Shown piece by piece: positions 33,843-42,295 of a stretch of DNA of 64,000 nt (position 1 is its first letter; the number at the start of each line of letters is the position of its first letter). A model generated the notes under the pieces. That model made no database searches. It worked only from the letters and a program-made list of their open reading frames with translations, and was not told the DNA's origin. The position numbers and the translations under genes are program-made. The stretch spans positions 885,209 through 949,208 of the forward strand of contig NZ_LIGI01000001.1 of the NCBI RefSeq assembly GCF_001273955.1, written 5' to 3'. The DNA comes from Bacillus sp. FJAT-27245 (GTDB lineage: Bacteria; Bacillota; Bacilli; Bacillales; Cytobacillaceae).

Positions 33843-34415
33843 TTGGCAGTTGACCGCAGGCAACAAATCATTGAAGCCGCAACGAAATCGTTCTCTTTAT
33901 TTGGGTATAAGGCGACCACGATAGATCAGGTAGCCAAGCTTGCCAATGTCGGAAAGGGCACGATTTATACTTTTTTTAAAAATAAGGAAGAGCTTTTCGA
34001 TGAAATCATCACCTCATTGATTAAGGAAATGAAGGCAGCGGCGGACGGAGTCTTTGATCCGTCACTCTCCTTTCAGGAAAATGTTCACCGTTCTCTTTAT
34101 AAAATGCTGGAATTCCGGAAAGAGCACCAGCTGACGATAAAGCTTTTCCAGGAAGAAAAGGAAATGGGGACTCCTGCAGTCATGGAGGTCATGGCCAAGA
34201 TTGAAAAGGCGATTATCACCTATATAAAGGAAAGGGTAGCAGCCGCTGTCGAGGCAGGCGAAATAAAGGAGTGCGACCCAGAAGTGACGGCTTTTATCAT
34301 CCTTAAGCTGTATATCGCGCTTATTTTTGATTGGGAAAAGAACCATAAGCCGCTCGAAAAGGCTGAAATTGCAAACCTATTTGAACTATACATTTTCCAA
34401 GGATTATCAAACTGA
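33843..34415 (+). CDS. yhgD: TetR/AcrR family regulator YhgD
   Basis: A 190-residue repressor. The N-terminal HTH is typical (QQIIEAATKSFSLFGYKATT, then VAKLANVGKGTIYTFFKNKEELF); the C-terminal half is the ligand domain. TTG 33843 follows GGGGTGGAGG; spacing is tight, so the start is uncertain by a few codons. The gene precedes yhgE and a similar palindrome is found before each, so I infer that YhgD represses itself and yhgE. The inducer is unknown. Confidence 0.88.
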   Translation: MAVDRRQQIIEAATKSFSLFGYKATTIDQVAKLANVGKGTIYTFFKNKEELFDEIITSLIKEMKAAADGVFDPSLSFQENVHRSLYKMLEFRKEHQLTIKLFQEEKEMGTPAVMEVMAKIEKAIITYIKERVAAAVEAGEIKECDPEVTAFIILKLYIALIFDWEKNHKPLEKAEIANLFELYIFQGLSN

Positions 34416-34436
34416 CGATAATCCTTCCTTTTATTC
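34399..34436 (+). terminator. Terminator of yhgD
   Basis: AAGGATTATC and GATAATCCTT form a perfect 10-bp stem whose loop contains the stop codon; CCTTTTATT follows. Separate transcription of yhgE is implied. Confidence 0.75.
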
Positions 34437-34442
34437 GTCGTG

Positions 34443-34465
34443 TGACCAAATGAACAAAATAGTCA
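34443..34465 (+). promoter_or_regulatory. Candidate YhgD operator upstream of yhgE
   Basis: TGACCAAATGAACA followed by AAATAGTCA, 24 bases before the yhgE start. Matches the inverted site at 33788. Confidence 0.65.
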
Positions 34466-34488
34466 CTTATTTTTGGGAGGCATCAATT

Positions 34489-36684
34489 GTGAAGAACAAC
34501 ATGATGAAACAGGAACTTCTTGCTGTTTTTAAAAACCGCAAACTGCTAATTCCGCTCATTGCCGTCATGTTCATTCCTGTTTTATATTCGGGGATGTTCC
34601 TGTGGGCATTCTGGGATCCTTATGACAAGCTGCCTGAACTGCCGGTCGCTGTCGTCAATAGTGACAAGGGAGCCGAGTTCAACGGCGACCAGCTTCAACT
34701 TGGCAACGACCTCGTTGAAAAGCTGAGGGACAGCAAGGAATTTAATTTCAAGATCGTTGGCAAAAAAGAAGGGTACAGGCAGCTCGAAAACCAGAACTAT
34801 TATATGCTAATCGAGATTCCCGAGAACTTTTCCGAAAATGCAACAACCTTGCTGGAGGATAATCCGGAAAAACTCAGCTTGATATATGTTCCAAACGAAA
34901 GCTATAACTTCCTTTCCGCGCAAATCGGGGGCACGGCCATTGAGAAAATTAAAGCCTCGCTTTCCGAAAAAATCACGGAAACCTATGCGGAAACGATGTT
35001 TAATAAAATTGGCGACCTTGCTTCGGGTGTTGAAAAAGCGAGCGAAGGAGCCGGAAAGTTAAATAACGGGGCGGTGGAGCTGAAGAATGGCTCCGATGAA
35101 CTGAATAAAGGCCTGCAAACACTCGCTTCAAAAGCAGTCGAGTTCTCCGAAGGGGTGAACAAGGTAAATGCGGGAGCAGGCAAACTAAGCGAGGGAACGA
35201 AACAGTTAGCAACGGGGCTTTCCGGGCTACAGGCCGGCCATAAAAAAATTACTGCCGGTACCGAACAGTTGAAGAGTGGTGCGGACCAGCTTGCCGCAGG
35301 AGCTTCGCAATCAAGGCAGGGGCTTGAAACACTAAATGGCAAAATGCCTGAGCTCGTTAATGGGACTGCCAAGCTTCAAAAGGGGGCGAATGAACTTGCT
35401 GCGAAAACAGGCGAATGGCAAAAAGGCTCACAGGATGCAGCTGCAGGGGCAGCGGTACTTGACGAGAGTATCGGCGCCATGGTCCAACAGCTTCAGCCAT
35501 TGATGGCCGGCCTTCCGGAAGAACAGCAAAAAGTATTCAATGCCAAGCTACAGGCGCTTAAAGCCGGAAGCGCGCAGCTAGCCGCCGCTACAGGACAGCT
35601 TAGTGATGGAGCCGGAAAAATCCAATCCGGCGCCGGGGCGCTTGCCAGCGGGCTTGGCGAGCTGAAGCAGGGTGAAATACAGGCCCAGCAAGGAATTGGT
35701 GCACTTGCAAAAGGAAGCGCCGAGCTTGAAGCAGGTGCGAAAAAACTTGCTCAGGGACAGGGAGATGTCCTTTCCGGCCTGAAAACGTATGAAGCGGAAT
35801 TTGCAAAGGCCAAGGCGGGCGCCGATGAGCTTGCAGCGGGAGCATCTGCGCTATCGGGCGGTACCGGCCAGCTTGCATCCGGTACAGGCGCTCTTCAATC
35901 GGGTTCCGGGCAGCTCGCCGCCGGTTCGGAAAAGCTGGCACAAGGGACAACTGCCCTCGCAGATGGTTCCAAAGAGCTTGCCGATAAGCTATCCGATGGG
36001 GCCAAAGCAGCTTCCGGCGTCAAAGCGGATGATAAAACGTACAACATGATGGCCGACCCGGTCAAGGTCGATAATCAGAGGATTAACACCGTACCGAACT
36101 ATGGCACTGGCTTCGCGCCATACTTCCTGTCACTTGGGCTGTTTGTTGGTGCGCTGCTCCTGTCAATTGTGTTCCCATTAAGGGAGCCGGCTGGAGTGCC
36201 AAAGAGCGGCATCAGCTGGTTCCTCGGGAAGTTCGGGATTCTTGCGGGAACAGGCATTATCCAGGCGCTGCTTGCCGATGCAATCCTTTTGGGCGCGCTG
36301 GGCATTCACGTCAAGAGTATTCCGTTATTCATCGGATTCTCAATCGTAACGAGCCTGACCTTTATCGCGCTCATCCAGTTCCTTGTTACAACAATGGGAG
36401 ACCCTGGACGCTTCATCGCGATCATCATTTTGATTCTGCAGCTGACAACAAGCGCAGGGACATTCCCGCTCGAATTGATTCCGGACTTCCTGCAGAAATT
36501 TAACGCCTTCCTGCCAATGACGTATTCGGTTGCGGGCTTCAAGGCTGTCATCTCAAGCGGTGACTTCGCCTTCATGTCGCATAACATGCTTGTATTGTTT
36601 GGCTTCATGGCCGCGTTCGTCCTGGGAACGCTGGGGTATTTCACAACCATCCATAAGAAAAAATTCGCCGCCATGGCGAATTAG
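34489..36684 (+). CDS. yhgE: YhgE/Pip-family membrane protein with long repeat domain
   Basis: A 731-residue protein of the YhgE/phage-infection-protein family (ABC-2 permease-like ends). One N-terminal helix (about residues 18-40), an extracellular region, then about 330 residues (190-520) of repeats with Gly every 7 or 11 residues (patterns like LxxGxxxLxxGxxxL), predicting a long amphipathic rod, then five membrane helices (about 555-725). Relatives act as phage receptors, type VII secretion-associated proteins or transporters. GTG 34489 is 8 bases after GGGAGG. Likely controlled by YhgD. Confidence 0.88.
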   Translation: MKNNMMKQELLAVFKNRKLLIPLIAVMFIPVLYSGMFLWAFWDPYDKLPELPVAVVNSDKGAEFNGDQLQLGNDLVEKLRDSKEFNFKIVGKKEGYRQLENQNYYMLIEIPENFSENATTLLEDNPEKLSLIYVPNESYNFLSAQIGGTAIEKIKASLSEKITETYAETMFNKIGDLASGVEKASEGAGKLNNGAVELKNGSDELNKGLQTLASKAVEFSEGVNKVNAGAGKLSEGTKQLATGLSGLQAGHKKITAGTEQLKSGADQLAAGASQSRQGLETLNGKMPELVNGTAKLQKGANELAAKTGEWQKGSQDAAAGAAVLDESIGAMVQQLQPLMAGLPEEQQKVFNAKLQALKAGSAQLAAATGQLSDGAGKIQSGAGALASGLGELKQGEIQAQQGIGALAKGSAELEAGAKKLAQGQGDVLSGLKTYEAEFAKAKAGADELAAGASALSGGTGQLASGTGALQSGSGQLAAGSEKLAQGTTALADGSKELADKLSDGAKAASGVKADDKTYNMMADPVKVDNQRINTVPNYGTGFAPYFLSLGLFVGALLLSIVFPLREPAGVPKSGISWFLGKFGILAGTGIIQALLADAILLGALGIHVKSIPLFIGFSIVTSLTFIALIQFLVTTMGDPGRFIAIIILILQLTTSAGTFPLELIPDFLQKFNAFLPMTYSVAGFKAVISSGDFAFMSHNMLVLFGFMAAFVLGTLGYFTTIHKKKFAAMAN

Positions 36685-36690
36685 AATCTG

Positions 36691-36726
36691 GCAGCCGCCC
36701 TATCTTAGTGGGCGGCTGTTTTTTAT
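36691..36726 (+). terminator. Terminator after yhgE
   Basis: CAGCCGCCC and GGGCGGCTG (9 bp) followed by TTTTTT. Confidence 0.92.
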
Positions 36727-36785
36727 GATTTTTTCATAGTTTGTGTAAGATTCATAATCAGAATAATTCTATTCAAAAGATAGAT

Positions 36786-37085
36786 TTAATTTTTCTTAAA
36801 CAAAACCTTTATAATTCCTTTTCTTATTAAAAAGAATAGGGAAATAATCAAAAGCATTCTACTGATAGCAGGAATAACTGTGAATACTATGTCTGAGAAA
36901 AAGTCTATTAAAGTACTTTGGAAGCCTGCAGCATTAACAGATAGAATGAATATAAATGTATAAATCGGGGCAATTGCTATTATTGCGGAAAATATTGACC
37001 ACTTTATTTTTTTAAGCAAAATAAAATTTATAGTGGCGCTAACTGCTAAAATAAAATCCCATGATGCACTTCCGATTCCGAACAT
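36786..37085 (-). CDS. Unknown 99-residue membrane protein
   Basis: Three hydrophobic helices (residues about 8-25, 30-52, 66-90) and a basic C-terminus LIRKGIIKVLFKKN. No family recognised. GGAGGTT 7 bases upstream supports ATG 37085. The gene and the following 300 bases are clearly richer in A and T than neighbouring genes, which suggests recent acquisition. Confidence 0.65.
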   Translation of the reverse strand: MFGIGSASWDFILAVSATINFILLKKIKWSIFSAIIAIAPIYTFIFILSVNAAGFQSTLIDFFSDIVFTVIPAISRMLLIISLFFLIRKGIIKVLFKKN

Positions 37086-37403
37086 GATCTAACCTCCGTC
37101 AATGTTAATTATCAGAGGGCTTAATATTTAGTAGAGTTATTTATAATCATCTATGAGACTAATTATATAAATATTTTTAACAAGAAATATATTTTTGAAG
37201 TTTCCAAGTACCAGTTTCCTGTTTTAAAGGTAGGGTAACTTTTATATGGCATATGGGGTACATATTAGCAGGTTCTGTTGAGAGAATCTCATAAGGAATC
37301 CCAGGAAGGGTACAATGTGAAAATCTAAACAAGATACATGAAAAAGTTTGCTTTTTTGAGTATAGTAAATACTAGGAAAATCAGCGATAATGAGGTGGAA
37401 TAA
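37086..37403. other. AT-rich intergenic region
   Basis: About 318 bases of AT-rich sequence between a divergent orphan gene and yhfI. I see no gene, clear promoter pair or repeat in it. Confidence 0.6.
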
Positions 37404-38138
37404 ATGAAATTGACGGTTATTGGCTTCTGGGGCGGCTACCCTAAGAAAAATGGAGCGAGCACCGGCTATTTGCTAGAGCATGACGGCTTTAAGCTGCTTA
37501 TTGATTGCGGCAGCGGTGTTTTGGCGAAGCTGCAGAATGTAGTCCAGCCCGAGGAATTGGACGCGGTCATCCTTTCACACTATCATCCGGACCATATTGC
37601 CGATATCGGTGTTTTATACCATGCGAGGCTGATTCAGGGATTTCTCAAAGGAAAACTCCCTGCGCTCCCGATTTATGGCCATACACAGGACGAGGCTGAA
37701 TTCAAAAAGCTAACCCATGATGGCGTGACGAAGGGTATTGCCTACAAACCGAATGCGGGACTCAAGCTTGGGCCTTTCGACATTTCTTTTCTAAAAACAG
37801 TCCATCCTGTCCCATGCTATGCGATGCGGTTCGAAGCGGGCGGAAAATCCGTTGTGTACACCGCGGACACAGCATTCAAGGAGGAGTTTATTCCGTTCAG
37901 CAAAAATGCGGATTTGCTGCTGTGCGAATGCAATTTTTACGCAAATCAGTCCGGCCAGGGCGCGGGCCATATGACGAGCACCGAAGCAGGCCGCCTTGCG
38001 GAAAATGCCGGGGTTGGCGAATTGATCCTGACCCATTTGCCGCATTACGGAAATGTTGAACAGCTCGTGGATGAGGCGTCAAAGGAATTCCGAGGCAAAG
38101 TCCGCCTCGCCGAAGAGTTCATGGAAATCGAATTGTAA
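37404..38138 (+). CDS. yhfI: MBL-fold metallohydrolase YhfI
   Basis: A 244-residue metallo-beta-lactamase fold enzyme with SHYHPDHIAD (H-x-H-x-D-H), the downstream metal ligands in TVHPVPCYAM and YTADTAF, and a final LTHLPHYG. It resembles small RNase Z-like or phosphodiesterase MBL proteins and matches YhfI next to lplJ. GAGGTGG precedes ATG 37404. Substrate unknown. Confidence 0.88.
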   Translation: MKLTVIGFWGGYPKKNGASTGYLLEHDGFKLLIDCGSGVLAKLQNVVQPEELDAVILSHYHPDHIADIGVLYHARLIQGFLKGKLPALPIYGHTQDEAEFKKLTHDGVTKGIAYKPNAGLKLGPFDISFLKTVHPVPCYAMRFEAGGKSVVYTADTAFKEEFIPFSKNADLLLCECNFYANQSGQGAGHMTSTEAGRLAENAGVGELILTHLPHYGNVEQLVDEASKEFRGKVRLAEEFMEIEL

Positions 38139-38210
38139 TGACCTTAGGGGGTTAATTTTTTGGCTGCCATTTAAAAGCCGCCAGACAAATAGAGAAAAGG
38201 GGAATGGATT

Positions 38211-39200
38211 ATGCTGTTCATTGACAATAAAGGAATTACCGACCCGCGCATCAATTTGGCAATCGAGGAATATGCACTGAAAAACCTTGATATCGACCAG
38301 ACTTATTTGCTTTTTTACATAAACGAGCCGTCCATCATCATCGGCAAAAATCAGAATACGATTGAGGAAATCAACACGGATTATGTCGAGGAGAACGGTA
38401 TCCATGTTGTCCGCAGGCTCTCAGGCGGCGGCGCGGTTTACCACGATCTTGGCAACCTGAATTTCAGCTTTATTACGAAGGATGACGGAGAAAGCTTCCA
38501 TAACTTCAGGAAATTTACGGAGCCGGTTGTTGCCGCACTCGCAAGGCTAGGCGTGAATGCTGAATTGAGCGGCAGGAACGATATTGTAGCCGAGGGGCGG
38601 AAAATATCCGGCAACGCCCAATTTTCAACGAGGGGCAGAATGTTCAGCCACGGTACACTGCTTCTCGATTCCGAAATTGATGCTGTCGTTTCGGCACTGA
38701 AGGTGAAACAGGACAAGATTGAATCAAAAGGAATCAAGTCGATCCGCAGCCGGGTTGCTAATATTTCCGAGTTCCTGGACCGGAAAATCAGCATGGAGGA
38801 ATTCCGTTCCCTGCTTCTGAAGTATATCTTCGATGGAGTAGAGGATATTCCCGAATACGTCCTTACAGAAAGCGACTGGGAAAAAATCCACGAGCTCTCG
38901 AAGGAACGTTACCAGAACTGGGATTGGAATTATGGGAAATCGCCGAAATTCAATCTGCACCGTACACGCCGTTTCCCAATCGGGTCCATTGATGTAAGGC
39001 TTGAAGTGGAAAAGGGGATTATTGAAAACTGCAAGATTTATGGTGACTTTTTCGGGGTCGGCGAGGTAGGAGAAATTGAGGAAAAATTAAAAGGGATCCG
39101 CTATGACCGATCGGAAATCGATCGTGCGCTTGAGGGCATTGACATCAAGCACTATTTTGGGAATGTCACGAAAGAAGAGTTCCTCGAGCTGGTTTATTAA
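38211..39200 (+). CDS. lplJ: Lipoate-protein ligase LplJ
   Basis: A 329-residue LplA-type ligase that uses ATP to attach free lipoate to lipoyl domains. RRLSGGGAVYHDLGN (about residues 64-78) is the lipoyl-adenylate loop and the catalytic Lys is in GRKISGNAQF (about 126-135); the small C-terminal accessory domain is present. AAAAGGGG 8-10 bases upstream supports ATG 38211. It follows yhfI by 72 bases and ends in its own terminator. Confidence 0.93.
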   Translation: MLFIDNKGITDPRINLAIEEYALKNLDIDQTYLLFYINEPSIIIGKNQNTIEEINTDYVEENGIHVVRRLSGGGAVYHDLGNLNFSFITKDDGESFHNFRKFTEPVVAALARLGVNAELSGRNDIVAEGRKISGNAQFSTRGRMFSHGTLLLDSEIDAVVSALKVKQDKIESKGIKSIRSRVANISEFLDRKISMEEFRSLLLKYIFDGVEDIPEYVLTESDWEKIHELSKERYQNWDWNYGKSPKFNLHRTRRFPIGSIDVRLEVEKGIIENCKIYGDFFGVGEVGEIEEKLKGIRYDRSEIDRALEGIDIKHYFGNVTKEEFLELVY

Positions 39201-39210
39201 TTGGAAAAAT

Positions 39211-39246
39211 AGCCTCCGCCTGGCTTGTGGTGGAGGTTTTTGTCGT
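39211..39246 (+). terminator. Terminator after lplJ
   Basis: CCTCCGCC and GGTGGAGG pair (one wobble), followed by TTTTTG. Confidence 0.85.
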
Positions 39247-39276
39247 TTTTAAGTAGGACGAACGCCGCAGTAAAAC

Positions 39277-39306
39277 TTGAAGATAGAACCCCTCATTCTC
39301 TATAAT
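39277..39306 (+). promoter_or_regulatory. SigA-type promoter of lcfB
   Basis: TTGAAG at 39277-39282, 18-base spacer, TATAAT at 39301-39306. Confidence 0.7.
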
Positions 39307-39338
39307 GAATTTAGAATATTTTTAATTTTACAGGCGGT

Positions 39339-39357
39339 TGAATGGTAGGCCGATTCA
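39339..39357 (+). promoter_or_regulatory. Possible FadR-like operator in lcfB leader
   Basis: TGAATGGTAGGCCGATTCA has TGAAT/ATTCA arms, resembling the B. subtilis FadR consensus (TGAATGANTANTCATTCA) but one base longer. It is downstream of the promoter. Confidence 0.35.
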
Positions 39358-39378
39358 CGCCTGAAGGGGGAGAGGGAG

Positions 39379-40941
39379 TTGAACTTATCGTCCAAGCTTC
39401 ACGAAACGGCGCAAGCAATACCCGAAAAACCAGCCTATTATTTTATGGGAAGCGAAACATCCTATGGGGAACTGGATGCCGCGATTACGAAGTTTGCATC
39501 GGGGCTTGAACAGCTGGGAATCAAAAAAGGGGACCATATCGCCCTTCTTCTAGGAAACTCACCGTACTTTATCATTAGCCTGTACGGCGCAATAAGGATG
39601 GGTGCCACGGTCATACCTGTCAATCCAATCTACAGTGCGGACGAAATTGGCTATATCCTGAATAACGGGGATGTTAAGGCGGTTGTCTCGCTCGATCTGC
39701 TGCTCCCCCTAGCCGAAAAATCCCACCATCTGCTCCCTAAGATCGAACATTATATTATCTGTGATTCCAATCAGCCTGAAGCTGCCGGGATTAACAAAGA
39801 AGAACTTTCACTATATCCAAAAATGAAGGCGTTTACAAACGTGCTGGCTGCCGGACGGCTTGATTATAGCGGGCCGGAATTGCAGGAAGATGAGACTGCT
39901 GTCATCCTCTATACGTCGGGTACTACCGGAAAGCCGAAGGGCGCGATGCTCACCCATAAGAACCTGTACAGCAATGCCATTGATATTGGCACGTATTTAA
40001 AAATGGATGAGAATGACCGGATTATCACAGTCCTGCCAATGTTCCATGTTTTCTGCCTGACGGTTGCTTTAAACGCTCCGCTAATGGTTGGCGCGACGAT
40101 GCTGATTGCACCGAAATTTAGCCCGAAGGATGTTTTTGATATGGCCAGGGACCAAGGAGCAACGATTTTTGCCGGGGTTCCGACGATGTACAATTTCCTT
40201 TATCAATATGATGCCGGTAATCCGGATGATTTCAGGAAGATGAGGGTTTGTGTATCCGGGGGGGCCTCCATGCCTGTCGCCCTGCTTCTTAATTTCGAGG
40301 AAAAATTCAATGTCCGGGTTTCTGAAGGGTATGGACTGTCCGAAGCCTCCCCGGTTACGTGCTTCAATCCGCTCGAACGGGAGCGTAAGCCTGGATCAAT
40401 CGGCCTGTCGATTGTGAATGTGGAAAACAAGGTTGTCGACGAGCTGGGCGAGGAAGTTCCGCCAGGGCAGGTTGGCGAGCTGATTGTCCGGGGGCCGAAC
40501 GTCATGAAAGGCTATTACAAAATGCCTGAGGAAACTGCCGCAACGATACGTGACGGATGGCTCTATACAGGGGACCTGGCGAGGATGGATGACGAGGGGT
40601 ATTTTTACATCGTCGACAGGAAAAAGGATATGGTCATCGTGGGCGGTTACAATGTGTATCCGCGCGAAGTCGAGGAAGTGCTGTATGACCATGCGGACAT
40701 TATTGAGGCCGCAGTCGTCGGCATTCCAGACCCGGATTTCGGGGAAGCTGTCGTTGCCTACGCGGTTTCGAAAAACCAGGAATTAACGGAAAGGGAATTG
40801 CTTGACTATTGCGATGAACGGCTTGCAAAATATAAGGTGCCATCAAGGATTGAATTCCTTGAAGAATTGCCTAAGAATACGACTGGTAAAATTTTGCGTA
40901 GGGCGCTCAGATCGCAGGTTATTGAAGCTGCGAAGCGGTAG
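39379..40941 (+). CDS. lcfB: Long-chain fatty-acid-CoA ligase LcfB
   Basis: A 520-residue acyl-CoA synthetase. AMP-binding motif [17 protein letters not shown] (about residues 176-192), [48 protein letters not shown] and the C-terminal catalytic Lys in [11 protein letters not shown] are all present. It activates fatty acids for beta-oxidation. TTG 39379 follows a GGGGGAGAGGGAG purine tract. An enoyl-CoA hydratase follows at 41069, fitting fatty-acid degradation. Confidence 0.93.
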   Translation: MNLSSKLHETAQAIPEKPAYYFMGSETSYGELDAAITKFASGLEQLGIKKGDHIALLLGNSPYFIISLYGAIRMGATVIPVNPIYSADEIGYILNNGDVKAVVSLDLLLPLAEKSHHLLPKIEHYIICDSNQPEAAGINKEELSLYPKMKAFTNVLAAGRLDYSGPELQEDETAVILYTSGTTGKPKGAMLTHKNLYSNAIDIGTYLKMDENDRIITVLPMFHVFCLTVALNAPLMVGATMLIAPKFSPKDVFDMARDQGATIFAGVPTMYNFLYQYDAGNPDDFRKMRVCVSGGASMPVALLLNFEEKFNVRVSEGYGLSEASPVTCFNPLERERKPGSIGLSIVNVENKVVDELGEEVPPGQVGELIVRGPNVMKGYYKMPEETAATIRDGWLYTGDLARMDDEGYFYIVDRKKDMVIVGGYNVYPREVEEVLYDHADIIEAAVVGIPDPDFGEAVVAYAVSKNQELTERELLDYCDERLAKYKVPSRIEFLEELPKNTTGKILRRALRSQVIEAAKR

Positions 40942-41012
40942 ATTTATAGCCCTAAAAGGAAGATTAAGAGATTAAAGTTTTCATAGCAGGAAAGGGTTTT
41001 AACATATAGGGT

Positions 41013-41041
41013 AAGGGGCAGGCTGCCAGTGTCTGCCCCTT
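41013..41041 (+). other. Perfect hairpin upstream of enoyl-CoA hydratase
   Basis: AAGGGGCAG and CTGCCCCTT pair (9 bp, 11-base loop) 15 bases before the ribosome site. No T run follows, so it is not a typical terminator. Confidence 0.55.
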
Positions 41042-41068
41042 GCCAATGCCAACTCGGAGGGAATGTGG

Positions 41069-41848
41069 ATGATGGATCAGATTTTATTTGAACAAAAAGG
41101 GCATATCGGAATCATCACGATCAACCGCCCGGAAGCGATGAATGCTTTCAATTATGATACGCTGGTCAGGCTTCAGGAAGTTGTTGAGGAAGTGAGCGAG
41201 AACAACGATGTACGGGTTGTGATTTTCACTGGTGCCGGCGAAAAGGCATTCAGTGTCGGGGCGGATCTTAAGGAAAGAAAGACGTTGACGATTGAACAGG
41301 TACTTCGGAATGTAGGGAAAATCAGTGAGGTATTCAATCTTGTCGACCTGATGCCGCAGCCGACCATCGCTGCCATCAATGGATTCTGTTTCGGAGGCGG
41401 GATGGAGCTTGCTCTCGCTTGCGATTTCCGGATTGCCGAGGAAGGCATCCAGCTTGGCCTAACCGAAACAAGCCTGGCTATCATTCCGGGTGCAGGCGGG
41501 ACGCAGCGGCTGCCAAGGCTGATTGGCCAAGCGAAAGCTTTGGAACTGATCCTTGGCGCGCATAGGCTGACTGCCGGGGAAGCGAACAAGTATGGATTAT
41601 TGACGCGGATAGCCGGTGAGGGGAGGGCGATGGAGCTAAGCCTTGAATTTGCCGCCAAGCTATTGAACAACGGACCGATTGCCCTTCGCCAGGCTAAGCT
41701 TGCGATCAAAAAGGGAATGGATACCGATTTGCAAACAGGATTGAAAATCGAGCGGCAGGCATATGAAGGACTGATCCATACGGAAGACCGGGTGGAGGCG
41801 CTTGTGGCATTCAGCGAAAAAAGGAAGCCAAATTTCCAGGGGAAGTAA
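41069..41848 (+). CDS. Enoyl-CoA hydratase
   Basis: A 259-residue crotonase with FSVGADLKER and GFCFGGGMELALACD oxyanion segments and a catalytic Glu in TETSLAIIPGAGGTQRLP, the pattern of true hydratases. Likely hydrates trans-2-enoyl-CoA during beta-oxidation, consistent with lcfB 127 bases upstream. GGAGG at 41056-41060 favours ATG 41069; ATGs at 41063 and 41072 are in frame. Its transcript would continue through array B before the terminator at 42236. Confidence 0.9.
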   Translation: MMDQILFEQKGHIGIITINRPEAMNAFNYDTLVRLQEVVEEVSENNDVRVVIFTGAGEKAFSVGADLKERKTLTIEQVLRNVGKISEVFNLVDLMPQPTIAAINGFCFGGGMELALACDFRIAEEGIQLGLTETSLAIIPGAGGTQRLPRLIGQAKALELILGAHRLTAGEANKYGLLTRIAGEGRAMELSLEFAAKLLNNGPIALRQAKLAIKKGMDTDLQTGLKIERQAYEGLIHTEDRVEALVAFSEKRKPNFQGK

Positions 41849-41893
41849 GTGGATAAGTAGTATAAAGCATTGGCAGCGGCTTGCCTTGGGATA

Positions 41894-42197
41894 TCAAGAC
41901 CGTTTCGCTAAGCTACGGGAGTCAAAACGGTCATGACAGAGGTTCTCAAGACCGTTTCGCTAAGCTACGGGAGTCAAAACGGTCATGACAGAGGTTCTCA
42001 AGACCGTTTCACTGAGCTATGGGAGTCAAAACGGTCATGACAGGAGTTCTCAAGACCGTTTCGCTAAGCAACGGGGGGCAAAACGGTCATGACAGAGGTC
42101 CTCAAGACCGTTTCGCTAAGTTGTGGGAGTCAAAACGGTCATGACAGAGGTTCTCAAGACCGTTTCGCCAAGCTTGGGAGCCAAAACGGTCTTGACC
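41894..42197. repeat. Tandem 52-bp hairpin repeat array B (6 units)
   Basis: Six units start TCAAGACCGTTT at 41894, 41946, 41998, 42050, 42102 and 42154: period exactly 52. In every unit GACCGTTT pairs with AAACGGTC across a loop of 17-19 bases; arms are invariant while the loop varies (CGCTAAGCTACGGGAGTC, CACTGAGCTATGGGAGTC and others). Units are joined by ATGACAGAGGTTC-like tails. The last unit gains CAAGACCGTTT/AAACGGTCTTG, an 11-bp perfect stem. It lies between the hydratase stop and a terminator, before convergent mupG. Confidence 0.92.
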
Positions 42198-42235
42198 ATT
42201 GTGAAAAAGGACCAACAACTCGAGTTTTACAGACA

Positions 42236-42275
42236 AAGAGCCAGCGCCGAATCCCGGACAGCTGGCTTTTTACTA
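42236..42275 (+). terminator. Terminator after repeat array B
   Basis: AGCCAGC and GCTGGCT pair across a 15-base loop, followed by TTTTACTATTTT on the plus strand. Serves the hydratase transcript; weaker for mupG in the other direction. Confidence 0.7.
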
Positions 42276-42295
42276 TTTTCAAAGGGTCAATCCCC

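Noticed and set aside
34983-35372. Minus-strand frame inside yhgE
   Set aside because: Shadow of the glycine-phased repeat codons, no ribosome site.
41894-42197. CRISPR array
   Set aside because: The whole 52-base unit is conserved, including the part that would be spacer, and no cas gene is near.
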